Below are positions 44,229 through 53,477 of a stretch of DNA of 64,000 nt, piece by piece. Each line of letters opens with the position of its first letter. The first letter of the stretch is position 1. The position numbers and the translations under genes are program-made. A model generated the notes under the pieces. It was not told where the DNA came from. It ran no database searches and saw only the letters and a list, made by a program, of their open reading frames with translations. Source of the DNA: Dehalococcoidales bacterium (GTDB lineage: Bacteria; Chloroflexota; Dehalococcoidia; Lucifugimonadales; Lucifugimonadaceae); NCBI GenBank assembly GCA_009937255.1, contig JAACCT010000015.1, forward strand, positions 55,431 to 119,430. The letters are read 5' to 3'.

Positions 44229-45056
44229 ATGGGAAATAATGATCTCGAAGGAAAAATAGCAATGATAACTGGTGCTGGAAGTGGTATTGGTGCAGGTATT
44301 GCAAAAGTACTATATGAAAGAGGTGCTACTTTAGCTCTATGTGATTTATATGGAGAATCAGTTGAAAAAACTTCAAATTCTTTATCAAAAGATGTACTAC
44401 ATGATTCTGTGGATGTAACTAATATTCAGGATATAGAAAACTTTAGAGATAAAATTTTAGATGTACACGGAACTATCGATATTTTAGTCGCTAATGCAGG
44501 AGTAATTGGAGCTAAAGGATTTTCAGAGAGAAAAAATTATTCTAAGAATGATTGGGCGGATACTTTTGATGTAAATGTAATGGGTATGGTAAATAGTGCT
44601 GATGCTATTGTAGAAGTTATGAAAGAAAAAAAATATGGAAAGATTATAAATATTGCTTCTCATGGTGGTAGAAAGCCAAGAGGATTAGGTGATATGTATA
44701 GAGGTAATGTACAAACTCCATATCTTGTATCTAAATCTGCTGCAATTCAGTATACACATCTACTAGCTATAGAGTTAGGGAGTTATAATATAAATGTAAA
44801 TGCTGTGTGTCCTGGTGTTATTTGGACACCTATTTGGGAAGCTATTGCAGTAAATCATATAGAACAGAATCCAAATTTGAAAAATATGTCTCCAAAAGAG
44901 GTTTTTGATGAGTTTGCTGTAAAAGCAAGAACACCTTTAGGAAGAGCTCAAACAGCTGAGGATATAGGTAAAACAGTAGCTTTTTTTGCTTCTGAAAATT
45001 CATCTGAAATAACAGGACAAGCTTTAAATGTTAATGGTGGAGCTTCTTTAAATTAG
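44229..45056 (+). CDS. SDR family oxidoreductase (mycofactocin/carveol-type length)
   Basis: 275 residues. TGAGSGIGAGIA cofactor motif at residue 14, catalytic Ser in INIASHGG, Tyr and Lys in YLVSKSA, C-terminal ITGQALNVNGG. The insertion RKPRGLGDMYRGNVQ before the Tyr is larger than in typical fatty-acid SDRs. A good Shine-Dalgarno and consensus promoter precede it. First of four co-directional genes. Likely an alcohol or sugar dehydrogenase; substrate unknown. Confidence 0.87.
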   Translation: MGNNDLEGKIAMITGAGSGIGAGIAKVLYERGATLALCDLYGESVEKTSNSLSKDVLHDSVDVTNIQDIENFRDKILDVHGTIDILVANAGVIGAKGFSERKNYSKNDWADTFDVNVMGMVNSADAIVEVMKEKKYGKIINIASHGGRKPRGLGDMYRGNVQTPYLVSKSAAIQYTHLLAIELGSYNINVNAVCPGVIWTPIWEAIAVNHIEQNPNLKNMSPKEVFDEFAVKARTPLGRAQTAEDIGKTVAFFASENSSEITGQALNVNGGASLN

Positions 45057-45070
45057 ACTAAGGAATTAAT

Positions 45071-46651
45071 TTGAAAAAAACTTTTGATTACATAATAATT
45101 GGTGCAGGATCTTCCGGTGGAGTGATTGCATCTAGATTGTCAGAAAATCCTAATAATAATGTTCTTTTAATAGAAGCAGGAAATTCTTTTGAAAATATTG
45201 ACGATATACCTGATGTAATTTTAAAAGGTATGGCAACAGGAGCTGATTGGACAGGTAATCAAGCTATAGGAACAGAATTTGATTGGCAATATAAAGCTAT
45301 ATCTAATCCTGAATTTACTGATATGGGTGTTCCAAGAGGTAAGCTTATTGGAGGAACTAGCTCAATAAATGGACAAGTTTTTCTTAGAGCTATACCTGAA
45401 GATTTTGAAAATTGGAAATCAACAGGATTGGATAATTGGTCTTTTGAAGAATGTCTAAATTATTATATAAAACTTGAAAATGATTTAGATTTTCAAAATA
45501 AATACCATGGAAATGAAGGTCCAATTCCTGTGAAAAGGCACAGCTTAGATTCCCTCCTTGAAGACCAATTAAGTTTTTATGAAACAGTCCAAGAAATGGG
45601 ATATAAATCAACAGATGATCACAACCATCCTTATTCAGAAGGAGTCGGACCATTGCCACTTAATAATCCAAATGGAATTAGGTGGAGTACTGGAATTTGT
45701 TATATTTTACCTTCCTTACAAAGAGAAAATTTTAAAATTTTATCTAATTCTATTTGTAAAAAAATATTAATTGAAAATGGTAAACAGATAGGAATAGAAC
45801 TTCAAAATGGTGAAATATATGAGTCTGGAGAAATTATTATTTCAGCTGGAGCAATAGAAAGTCCAAAATTATTAATGCTTTCAGGAATTGGAAATAAGAA
45901 TATTTTAGAGAATTCTGAAATTAAACATATTCATCAACTAGAAGGTGTTGGTGAAAACTTAAGAGATCATCCTGCGGTTGAATTAAGATGGAATGCGAGC
46001 GAACAATTAAATAATAATCTGTCAGATGTTGGAGCTCAAAAAGTTGCTTTAAGATATTCATCAGAAAACGCACTATCATCTGATAGATTAGATATGGTTT
46101 CAGTTATGAGATTTCAACCAGGAGGTATGACCGCGGATAATTTACATTTTGATAAATCAGATTTTGGAAAAACTAGAGTAGCAATCACTACTGGGCTATT
46201 TTTAGCTAAAAGTTCAGGAAATTTAACTCTAAACAAAAACAATCCGTTATCTAGACCTAAATTAAATTATAATTTTCTAAATAATAAGTCAGATTTAGAC
46301 CGAATGATTGAAGGTGTAAAATTTAATTATGAAATAGCTAGGCATAATAATTTTGATTCATTTAGAAATGAATTAATAGCTCCTATGCCTGAAGCGTTAG
46401 AAGACGAAGGATTGTTAGTTAAATGGATAAATTCTAATGTTCATACTATGCACCATATATCGGGCACTTGCAAAATGGGAAGTTTAAAAGATAACCTTTC
46501 TGTTGTCGATAAGTTCGGAAGAGTTATAGGCATTGATGGTTTAAGAGTAGCCGATTGTTCAATAATGCCTGATTGTGTAAGAGCTAATACAAATGCAACT
46601 GCGATTATGATAGGTGAAAAAATAGCTGATCATATAGAAAATGGAGACTAA
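45071..46651 (+). CDS. GMC family flavin oxidoreductase (choline dehydrogenase-like)
   Basis: 526 residues from a TTG start with AAGGA six bases upstream. ADP-binding IIGAGSSGGVIASRLSE, GGTSSINGQVFLRAIPEDF (GMC signature 1), SAGAIESPKLLMLSGIG (signature 2), HHISGTCKMGS with the catalytic His and RANTNATAIMIGEK with the paired Asn. Oxidises alcohols with FAD. It follows the SDR by 14 bases; both probably act in sequence on one alcohol. Confidence 0.93.
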   Translation: MKKTFDYIIIGAGSSGGVIASRLSENPNNNVLLIEAGNSFENIDDIPDVILKGMATGADWTGNQAIGTEFDWQYKAISNPEFTDMGVPRGKLIGGTSSINGQVFLRAIPEDFENWKSTGLDNWSFEECLNYYIKLENDLDFQNKYHGNEGPIPVKRHSLDSLLEDQLSFYETVQEMGYKSTDDHNHPYSEGVGPLPLNNPNGIRWSTGICYILPSLQRENFKILSNSICKKILIENGKQIGIELQNGEIYESGEIIISAGAIESPKLLMLSGIGNKNILENSEIKHIHQLEGVGENLRDHPAVELRWNASEQLNNNLSDVGAQKVALRYSSENALSSDRLDMVSVMRFQPGGMTADNLHFDKSDFGKTRVAITTGLFLAKSSGNLTLNKNNPLSRPKLNYNFLNNKSDLDRMIEGVKFNYEIARHNNFDSFRNELIAPMPEALEDEGLLVKWINSNVHTMHHISGTCKMGSLKDNLSVVDKFGRVIGIDGLRVADCSIMPDCVRANTNATAIMIGEKIADHIENGD

Positions 46652-46653
46652 TT

Positions 46654-47436
46654 ATGAATAATATTCCATCATCATTAGATGTCAGATTGAAAGCTAGGAA
46701 TGGAAATAATTTTACTACTTCAGGATTAGCAAATAGCTTTGTTCAAACTAATGTAGTTATAATACCAAAAAAATTTGCTTATGATTTTATGTTGTATTGC
46801 CAAAGAAATCCAAAACCATGCCCTTTGATAGAAGTTTTTGATCCTGGAGAATTTTCTTCTTCCAATGCAAAAAACTCCGATATAAGAACTGATATACCAG
46901 AATATAAAATTTTTAAAAATGGTAAATTTTTAAACTTTTCTGAAAATATAATATCTTTATGGAGAGAAGATTTTGTAACCTTTTTATTAGGTTGCTCTTT
47001 TACATTTGAAAATGAATTAATTAAGAATGGAATTGATTTGCCATATTTTAAATCTGGAAAAAATGTCCCTATGTTTATAACTTCAATAGATACTATAAAT
47101 GCTGGAAAATTTTCAGGCAAAATGGTGGTAACTCAAAGGTGGATTCCTAGAGAAAAAGTAGTTAGAACAATTCAAATAACAAGTAGATTTCCTAATCAAC
47201 ATGGAACTCCTATACAAGTTGGAAATTCAGAAGAAATTGGCATATTAAATCCTCATAAACCAGACTTTGGAGATTCTTGGATTCCAGATGATAAAAATTT
47301 GGTTCCTGTGTATTGGGCCTGTGGAGTTACTCCTCAAATAGCTATACAGAATGCAAAATTAGAAATTGTGATTACTCATAGTCCTGGAAAAATGTTTATA
47401 ACTGACTTGAAAGATGAAGATATGGCAGTTATATAA
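46654..47436 (+). CDS. DUF1445 / UPF0317 protein, putative D-glutamate cyclase N-terminal half
   Basis: 260 residues. The block TTSGLANSFVQTNVVIIPKKFAYDFMLYCQRNPKPCPLIEVFDPG near the N terminus and FLLGCSFTFENEL are typical of the DUF1445 (YcsI-like putative hydro-lyase) family. In human DGLUCY a UPF0317/DUF1445 domain is fused to DUF4392. Here the partner is the next gene, sharing a single-base junction. The combined role would be cyclisation of D-glutamate to 5-oxo-D-proline or a related dehydration; inference from family. Confidence 0.85.
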   Translation: MNNIPSSLDVRLKARNGNNFTTSGLANSFVQTNVVIIPKKFAYDFMLYCQRNPKPCPLIEVFDPGEFSSSNAKNSDIRTDIPEYKIFKNGKFLNFSENIISLWREDFVTFLLGCSFTFENELIKNGIDLPYFKSGKNVPMFITSIDTINAGKFSGKMVVTQRWIPREKVVRTIQITSRFPNQHGTPIQVGNSEEIGILNPHKPDFGDSWIPDDKNLVPVYWACGVTPQIAIQNAKLEIVITHSPGKMFITDLKDEDMAVI

Positions 47437-48275
47437 TGGACTATTTAGATATAGAAAAAATTATTTTAGAAGATGATCAAAGAGGCATGACATCTATTTA
47501 TGAAAAAATAAATAAAGGTTACTTAGAAAGATCTGTAGATCTTATTTTAGAAAATAAAGGATTAGTTTTTATTTCAACTGGTTTTTATATTTTTTCAGCC
47601 CAATCTTCTGAAACGGATGGACCTCCTGGGGCCATAGCTTTAGGAGAAACTTTAGAAAAACTTGGTTTTGAAGTTATGTATGTCACAGATAAATTTTCTA
47701 AAAATATTATTTCAGGAATGTCTAGCGAAGAAAAAGTCATAGACTTTCCTATAACCTCACATACTGAATCCAGTAAAGTAGCTAATGATTTAATAAAAGA
47801 TTATGATCCAAAATCAATTATTGCAATAGAAAGAGCTGGTTTATCTAGTGACGGTAAATATAAAAATTTTAAAGGATTAGATTTTTCAAAGTATAATGCC
47901 AAAGTAGATTATTTATTTGAACAGCATCCTTCCACTGTTGGTATAGGTGATGGAGGTAATGAAATTGGAATGGGTAATTATAAGGATATAATTTTTCAAT
48001 TGGATAATATTAGTATCAGTCCATCTATTATCACAACAACCCAGAATATAATTGCAAGTACATCAAATTGGGGTGCATATGGTTTAATCGCTGGCATTTC
48101 AAAAAAAACTAAAATGAATTTAATTCCTTCAGTCCAAAAAGGAAAAAATTTGATTAACCTTGCATATAAACTTGGAGCAGTTGAAGGAATGTCAGGTGAA
48201 TCTAAACCTTGGGTAGATGGAAGATCTTTGGAAAAAGATAAAATTTGTTTAGAAAAACTTAATTCTTTGTTTTAG
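47436..48275 (+). CDS. DUF4392 protein, putative D-glutamate cyclase C-terminal half
   Basis: 279 residues, matching the D-glutamate cyclase-like C-terminal (DUF4392) domain. Visible: VFISTGFYIFSAQSSETDGPPGAIALGETL near residue 43, FEVMYVTDKFS, IAIERAGLSSDGKYKN and the likely catalytic VGIGDGGNEIGMGNY. It overlaps the DUF1445 gene by one base. Human DGLUCY fuses these domains in the reverse state: one polypeptide. Convergent with an MFS gene, tails overlapping by 17 bases. Confidence 0.83.
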   Translation: MDYLDIEKIILEDDQRGMTSIYEKINKGYLERSVDLILENKGLVFISTGFYIFSAQSSETDGPPGAIALGETLEKLGFEVMYVTDKFSKNIISGMSSEEKVIDFPITSHTESSKVANDLIKDYDPKSIIAIERAGLSSDGKYKNFKGLDFSKYNAKVDYLFEQHPSTVGIGDGGNEIGMGNYKDIIFQLDNISISPSIITTTQNIIASTSNWGAYGLIAGISKKTKMNLIPSVQKGKNLINLAYKLGAVEGMSGESKPWVDGRSLEKDKICLEKLNSLF

Positions 48276-49491
48276 ATTTTTTTTTATCTTTTACTAAAGT
48301 TTCTTTCACAAAAAATCTTAAAAAAATAATTCCTGTGATAGCTATAATGCCACTAGAAAAACTTGCTGTAGCTAATGAGAAACTATTCGCTACTACTCCC
48401 ATTACAGTAGGACCAGCAGCTCCACCACTATCAGAAATAAATCTCCATATTCCTAAAAATCCTCCTCGATTATTTGGTGGTGACAAATCAGATCCAAGTG
48501 TAAGGACTAGTCCACTAGAAATCCCATTTCCTACTCCTGACAAAATAGCCGCAATTATTAATGTGGCATAAGGAGTTAAAAATAATATAGGAGATCCAAC
48601 TGTGCCTATAAGTACTAAAGATGACCCTAATATTATAAAGGCAGGTATTCCTGTAAACCTTCTGCCAAATTTATCCATAATATAACCTGAAATAGGGAAC
48701 ATAAATGAATCTACAGCAAAGCTAAGAGTAGTTATATATCCAATTTCATCTTTTCTCAAATCTAAATTGTCTCCCCATAAAGGTATAACAATTTCTCTAC
48801 TTGCTCTCAAGAATTGTAGAGCTATTGCAGATATTCCTGCTGTTAAATAAACATGTTTATGATCAAAAAAGGTATTTCTTAAATCATTCAAGTATCCAAC
48901 ACTAGGTTTTTGATCACTCATTTCAAATTTTTGAGAATTTTTAAGGATAATAATCAAGGTTAGAAGCGCTACAAAGCCTTGAAAAAAGAAAGGTGATCTT
49001 ATTGATATAAATTCTGCCATTATTCCACCTATTAATGGACCTATTATAGTTGCAATTCTTCCGAATCCACCAAATAATGCTAAAGCTCTACCTCTAGATT
49101 CATTAGGAATAACTGAAGCTATGTATGCATGTCTAGAAATTGACCATAAAGCGAAACTTACACCTGCTAATATTCTTGATAGAAATAAAATAGTAAAACT
49201 TCCACTTAATCCTGCAAAAATAGAACTAACTCCAAATAAAATAACTCCAATGATCATAGTTCTGTTAAGTCCTAATCTACCAATTAACATACCTGCAGGT
49301 ATGTCAAATCCCATTGTTCCAAAATGTCTTGCAGCTATAGCTATCCCAACTAATAAATCACCTGATTGAAAAGTATCTCTAGCATATATTGGTAATACAG
49401 GAATTAGAAGGCCTTGTCCCATAGAAAGTAAAAAACTTGGAGCATAAACACTCCAAAATATAGATTTTATTGAGAAATTACTTTTATTCAA
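48259..49491 (-). CDS. MFS transporter (drug/sugar efflux-like)
   Basis: 410 residues, 12 predicted helices. Start is the minus-strand ATG with LSMGQGLLIPVLPIYARDTF at helix 1, the A-motif-like GRLGLNRTMIIG loop after helix 2 and KFGRRFTG after helix 8. Last gene of a six-gene minus-strand cluster that contains fumC, RidA and VOC. Transports an unknown small molecule; typical 1-residue-per-helix features match the tetracycline/multidrug subfamilies. Confidence 0.85.
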   Translation of the reverse strand: MNKSNFSIKSIFWSVYAPSFLLSMGQGLLIPVLPIYARDTFQSGDLLVGIAIAARHFGTMGFDIPAGMLIGRLGLNRTMIIGVILFGVSSIFAGLSGSFTILFLSRILAGVSFALWSISRHAYIASVIPNESRGRALALFGGFGRIATIIGPLIGGIMAEFISIRSPFFFQGFVALLTLIIILKNSQKFEMSDQKPSVGYLNDLRNTFFDHKHVYLTAGISAIALQFLRASREIVIPLWGDNLDLRKDEIGYITTLSFAVDSFMFPISGYIMDKFGRRFTGIPAFIILGSSLVLIGTVGSPILFLTPYATLIIAAILSGVGNGISSGLVLTLGSDLSPPNNRGGFLGIWRFISDSGGAAGPTVMGVVANSFSLATASFSSGIIAITGIIFLRFFVKETLVKDKKKSKTKN

Positions 49492-49500
49492 AATATTTTA

Positions 49501-49938
49501 TTATGGGTTAGTAGTATATCCCCAAGCATCAACGATCCTATTAGAATGTTTACTATTATTATGACTAGCAAACTCAATAGTATTTCCATCTAAATCTTTA
49601 ATATATATAGCTTTTTGGCCATCATATCTTGTATTAGGTCCAATTGTAATTTCATACTTTGATTCTCTTAAGATTTCTACTGTTTCTTCAAAGTTTTCAA
49701 CTTCAAAGGCAACATGAAATTTTACTAAATCATTTCCAGGGCCTTCAGGAGGTTCAATTAAATGAATCATTGTTCCATCTGAAGTTTTTGACCAGATTAC
49801 ATTCTTTTCATCAACCATTGAAGGTATAATTGTCAGTCCTAGAAAATCTTTATATAAAGAAAAAGATTTTTTTCTATCATTTATAGGTATTGCCACATGA
49901 TTTATTTTTTTAATTTTGATTTTTTTAAAATCAGGCAT
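49501..49938 (-). CDS. VOC family (glyoxalase/dioxygenase fold) protein
   Basis: 145 residues with one full betaalphabetabetabeta pair. The N-terminal NHVAIPINDRKKSFSLYKDFLGL gives a metal His, VKFHVAFEVENF a second, and DLDGNTIEFAS the Glu. The methylmalonyl-CoA epimerase, glyoxalase I and ring-cleavage dioxygenase families share this pattern; I cannot tell which. 17 bases downstream of RidA. Confidence 0.82.
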   Translation of the reverse strand: MPDFKKIKIKKINHVAIPINDRKKSFSLYKDFLGLTIIPSMVDEKNVIWSKTSDGTMIHLIEPPEGPGNDLVKFHVAFEVENFEETVEILRESKYEITIGPNTRYDGQKAIYIKDLDGNTIEFASHNNSKHSNRIVDAWGYTTNP

Positions 49939-49954
49939 GATATCCTTTTATTAT

Positions 49955-50413
49955 CTATTTTACTTCAACTATTATTTCAATTTCTACGGCCATATTATTA
50001 GGCAATGAACCCATACCAACTGCGGATCTAGCATGTCTACCTTTTTCACCAAAAACTTCTACAAAAAAATCTGAACAACCGTTAATTACTTTTGGATGAT
50101 CTTTGAAATCTGAAGTTGAATTGACCATTCCTAGTACTTTTACAATTTTTTCAATTCTGTCTAAAGATCCTAAGTAAGATTTCATAACTGAAATAAGATT
50201 AATCGCAGTATTTTTAGCTAGATCATAAGCTTCATCTGCTGTGATATCTTCCCCAACTTTTCCAGTAATAAAGTTTACAGATTTATCTCTTGGTCCTTGA
50301 CCAGAAAGATATATTAGATTTCCTGTTTGGTGTACTGGAATATAGTTAGCAACTGGACTAGGTGGTGAATGTAATTCAATACCTAATTCTTTTAATTTAT
50401 CTTCAAAACTCAT
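49955..50413 (-). CDS. RidA family (YjgF/UK114) enamine/imine deaminase
   Basis: 152 residues, RidA-like. GNLIYLSGQGPRDKS near residue 33 and the conserved Arg in RHARSAVGMGSLPNN near residue 127 (substrate carboxylate site), ending EIEIIVEVK. Hydrolyses reactive enamine/imine intermediates from PLP enzymes. Longer N-terminal segment (MSFEDKLKELGIELHSPP) than E. coli RidA, resembling the larger Rid7-type. In operon with fumC. Confidence 0.88.
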   Translation of the reverse strand: MSFEDKLKELGIELHSPPSPVANYIPVHQTGNLIYLSGQGPRDKSVNFITGKVGEDITADEAYDLAKNTAINLISVMKSYLGSLDRIEKIVKVLGMVNSTSDFKDHPKVINGCSDFFVEVFGEKGRHARSAVGMGSLPNNMAVEIEIIVEVK

Positions 50414-50432
50414 TTTTTTCTCCTTTATTATA

Positions 50433-51818
50433 TTATTTTGGTTCAGTCATACTTAGTGGTTCTAATATTTTATCAATTTCTTTATCACTTAAGTCTGTTT
50501 CTCTTAATGTTACCTCTTTAATTGTTTCTCCACTTTTAGAAGCTATATGGGCTATGTTAGCAGCTTTATCATAACCTAGCTTTGGCGCTAATGCTGTACA
50601 GATAGCTAAACCTTGATTTACCATATTAGGACCTTTTTCAGTTGCTACTAAACCATCTATACATTGTTTAGAAAAATTTTCAGAACCTGAAGCTAATATT
50701 TCAATAGATTCAAGTAAATTATGTGCTGCAATAGGCATCATTACATTTAATTCAAAATTACCACTTTGTCCAGCTATACTTACTGTTTGATCGTTACCCA
50801 TAACTTGAGCACAAATCATAGTTACTGATTCTGCGATTACTGGATTAACTTTACCAGGCATTATTGATGATCCCGGTTGTACTTCAGGTAGGCTAATGTC
50901 ACCTATACCTGCTCTTGGTCCAGATCCCAACCATCTAATATCGTTTGCTATTTTCATTAAACTTACTGCAAAACTTCTTACACAACCTGATGCAAATACT
51001 ATCCCATCAATTGTAGATTGAGATTGAAAGTGATTTTCAGTTTCTGTAAAATTTATTCCTGTTTTATTACTAATTTTTTTTATAACTTTTACACAAAATT
51101 CTGGATCCATTACAATTCCAGTACCAACAGCAGTTCCCCCTAAAGCTAAAACAGAAAGTTCTTCTAGGGCAGAATTCACTTTACTTAAAGAATTTTTAAT
51201 TTGTCCATTATAACCCTTAAACTCCTGTCCAAGTCTTATCGGAGTTGCATCCTGTAAGTGTGTTCTTCCAGTTTTAACAATTCCCCAAAACTCTTTTGAT
51301 TTTTTTTCTAAAGATATTTTTAAAATTTCCATTGATGGAATTAAATTATCTTTTATAGATATAGCTGCTGCTATATGTATAGCAGTAGGAATAACATCAT
51401 TAGAAGATTGTCCTTTGTTTACATGATCATTTGGATGAACAGGATCTCTTGATCCAATTTCCCCCCCCATTTTTGATATTGCTACATTAGATATCACTTC
51501 ATTTACATTCATATTTGTAGATGTACCCGAACCAGTTTGAAAAATATCTACTACAAAACTTTCATCATGCTTTCCATCGATTACTTCTTGCGACGAGTTT
51601 ATGATTGATTCTGCAATTTTTTTATCTAATAAATTTAATTCTAAATTTGTTTCAGCAGCAGATTGTTTTATTAATCCTAGAGCCTTAATAAAAGACCTTC
51701 CAAAACGTAAATCAGATATAGGAAAATTTAGTTGTGCTCTTCGAGTGTTTGCCCCATATAAAGCTTTCGAAGGAACTTGTAATTCACCCATAGAATCTTT
51801 TTCTAATCTCATATTCAT
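50433..51818 (-). CDS. fumC: fumarate hydratase class II
   Basis: 461 residues, class II fumarase. GSGTSTNMNVNEVI, HPNDHVNKGQSSND, KTGRTHLQDATPI and the superfamily signature GSSIMPGKVNPVIAES are all present. Hydrates fumarate to malate, complementing sdhABE and mdh in the window. Aspartase is a close relative; the fumarase pattern is stronger. 19 bases upstream of RidA. Confidence 0.93.
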   Translation of the reverse strand: MNMRLEKDSMGELQVPSKALYGANTRRAQLNFPISDLRFGRSFIKALGLIKQSAAETNLELNLLDKKIAESIINSSQEVIDGKHDESFVVDIFQTGSGTSTNMNVNEVISNVAISKMGGEIGSRDPVHPNDHVNKGQSSNDVIPTAIHIAAAISIKDNLIPSMEILKISLEKKSKEFWGIVKTGRTHLQDATPIRLGQEFKGYNGQIKNSLSKVNSALEELSVLALGGTAVGTGIVMDPEFCVKVIKKISNKTGINFTETENHFQSQSTIDGIVFASGCVRSFAVSLMKIANDIRWLGSGPRAGIGDISLPEVQPGSSIMPGKVNPVIAESVTMICAQVMGNDQTVSIAGQSGNFELNVMMPIAAHNLLESIEILASGSENFSKQCIDGLVATEKGPNMVNQGLAICTALAPKLGYDKAANIAHIASKSGETIKEVTLRETDLSDKEIDKILEPLSMTEPK

Positions 51819-51833
51819 AAATTTACTCCAAAA

Positions 51834-52214
51834 TTAGTGGCGTTTATCATATTCTTCAAATGTTTTAGCAGCAGCTGCTAATGAATTTACAGCTGTTGGA
51901 TAACCTCCATAGAAAAGCATTTGAGTTATTAATTCTACAATTTCTTCTTTGGTCCAGCCATAGTTTAAAGCACCAGTAATATGACCTGGTAATTGATTTG
52001 GTTTATCTAGAACTATTAAAGCTGCAACTGTACATAAAGATCTAATTTTACCATCAAGTTTTGGTCTCTGATAAATATGTCCAAAAAGAGTTGCGTTAAT
52101 TAGATTAAAAGCTTCTTCTGTGCTTTTTGCAACCTCTGGAGTTCCAGGATCACCATCATAGTACCATTCTCTCCATTCCTTTGCTTTTTCGAGTAATTCT
52201 TCATAACTTTTCAT
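51834..52214 (-). CDS. carboxymuconolactone decarboxylase family protein
   Basis: 126 residues. The core LDGKIRSLCTVAALIVLDKPNQLPGHITGALNYGWTKEEIVELITQMLFYGGYPTAVNSL fits the gamma-carboxymuconolactone decarboxylase family (shown in sections only). The CxxC of AhpD-type peroxidatic members is absent, so a decarboxylase/hydrolase or scaffold role is more likely than peroxide reduction. Overlaps the MFS gene by 14 bases. Substrate unknown. Confidence 0.82.
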   Translation of the reverse strand: MKSYEELLEKAKEWREWYYDGDPGTPEVAKSTEEAFNLINATLFGHIYQRPKLDGKIRSLCTVAALIVLDKPNQLPGHITGALNYGWTKEEIVELITQMLFYGGYPTAVNSLAAAAKTFEEYDKRH

Positions 52215-53388
52215 ATATTTTTTCTCCTTGAAGTTCAGTTTTAAAAGGTTTATATATTCCTACTATTAACGCTAATAAAGTTATTAATGCAGATAACCAA
52301 AATATAGCATTAATTCCATATGAGTTTACTATTAAACCTGATAGCGCAGGACCTAAAAACATCCCTATGGCGTAATAAGCTTGGTATGCTCCCATAGCTA
52401 AACCTCTTGAACTCGGTTCAAAACTTATTAGTATAAGTGTTATAGTCACTGTGTAAAGAATTCCTCTTCCAAAACCAGATATAAATTGCAATAAAGCAAT
52501 CAATGATAAGCTTTCAACATAAGAGGTAAAAATAAGACTTATTATCATACAAGATGAACCAACTATTATAGTTTTTCTTATTCCTATCTTGTTTATAAAA
52601 AATGCTGAAAGGCTCATGCCACAAAATCCTGCAACTTGAGCGAGTGTAGTTATATCACCAATATTAGTTTTAGTTCCTCCAAGATTCTCAATAATAATTG
52701 GTAAGAATCCAAAATTCACACCAAAAGTTACAAAATGAAACCCAATTGCTATTATTGATATCCTAATTAAAATTCCATTACCTAAAATTTTAAAATCAAG
52801 ATTTTTTTTATCAATTTTCCTATTACTTTCTTTTGCTGCAAAAAAAATAATCATTCCTAAAATACTCACGATTAATGAACCAATGAATGGGGCTGTATTT
52901 CCAAAATAATCTGCTAATCTTCCACTAATAAGTGTTGATATACTAATTGCAATACCGTTTATTCCCATCATGAAAGAGCTGGCATAATGCATTAATTTAT
53001 CTTCAAATTGAGATGCAAATAACAAACTTATGGCAACCCAACCTGCACCTGCAATTCCTGTTACACTTCTAGCTAGAAAAATTTGTATTGGATCAGATGC
53101 TAAGGCTAATCCTAATGAGCCTAAAGCTGAACAAAGCATCGTAATTATTGCAAATGGCTTTGTTCCCCATTTATCTACTGCTATCCCCAAAGGTATTCTA
53201 AGTATCATTTGACCGATTGCATAAGCTGCGACAATATAACCTATCATAGTTGCAGATGCACCTAATGATTGCGAATGATTAGGAAGTATTGGCACATATA
53301 AATATAAAGAAACCCAAAATAAAAAAGTTCCAACAATAACGTAGATTATTGAAGGATTATTAAAAATTTCTTTAATTAGTTGTCTCAA
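52201..53388 (-). CDS. MFS transporter
   Basis: 395 residues, 12 helices. AYAIGQMILRIPLGIAVDKWGTKP carries the MFS motif A-like loop and GRLADYFG the mirror loop. First gene of the six-gene minus-strand cluster (MFS, CMD, fumC, RidA, VOC, MFS). The gap upstream contains an 8-base TATTTTTT-AAAAAATA hairpin at 53412-53432 and is divergent to the TIM-barrel gene. Substrate unknown. Confidence 0.83.
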   Translation of the reverse strand: MRQLIKEIFNNPSIIYVIVGTFLFWVSLYLYVPILPNHSQSLGASATMIGYIVAAYAIGQMILRIPLGIAVDKWGTKPFAIITMLCSALGSLGLALASDPIQIFLARSVTGIAGAGWVAISLLFASQFEDKLMHYASSFMMGINGIAISISTLISGRLADYFGNTAPFIGSLIVSILGMIIFFAAKESNRKIDKKNLDFKILGNGILIRISIIAIGFHFVTFGVNFGFLPIIIENLGGTKTNIGDITTLAQVAGFCGMSLSAFFINKIGIRKTIIVGSSCMIISLIFTSYVESLSLIALLQFISGFGRGILYTVTITLILISFEPSSRGLAMGAYQAYYAIGMFLGPALSGLIVNSYGINAIFWLSALITLLALIVGIYKPFKTELQGEKIYEKL

Positions 53389-53411
53389 GATAGTTATTTA
53401 AAGATGTGATA

Positions 53412-53432
53412 TATTTTTTCTTATAAAAAATA
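53412..53432. repeat. short AT hairpin in the MFS / isomerase divergent gap
   Basis: TATTTTTT (53412-53419) and AAAAAATA (53425-53432) around a 5-base CTTAT loop. Perfect 8-base arms with T-rich flanks could stop transcription in either direction or act as an operator. Low complexity lowers the weight. Confidence 0.25.
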
Positions 53433-53477
53433 AATTACTTATTAATAATGCTAAATTCTATAATAAAGGTGGCTTAA

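Noticed and set aside
53459-53464. perfect TATAAT before the TIM-barrel gene
   Set aside because: Transcription would start inside or beyond the Shine-Dalgarno, leaving almost no leader.
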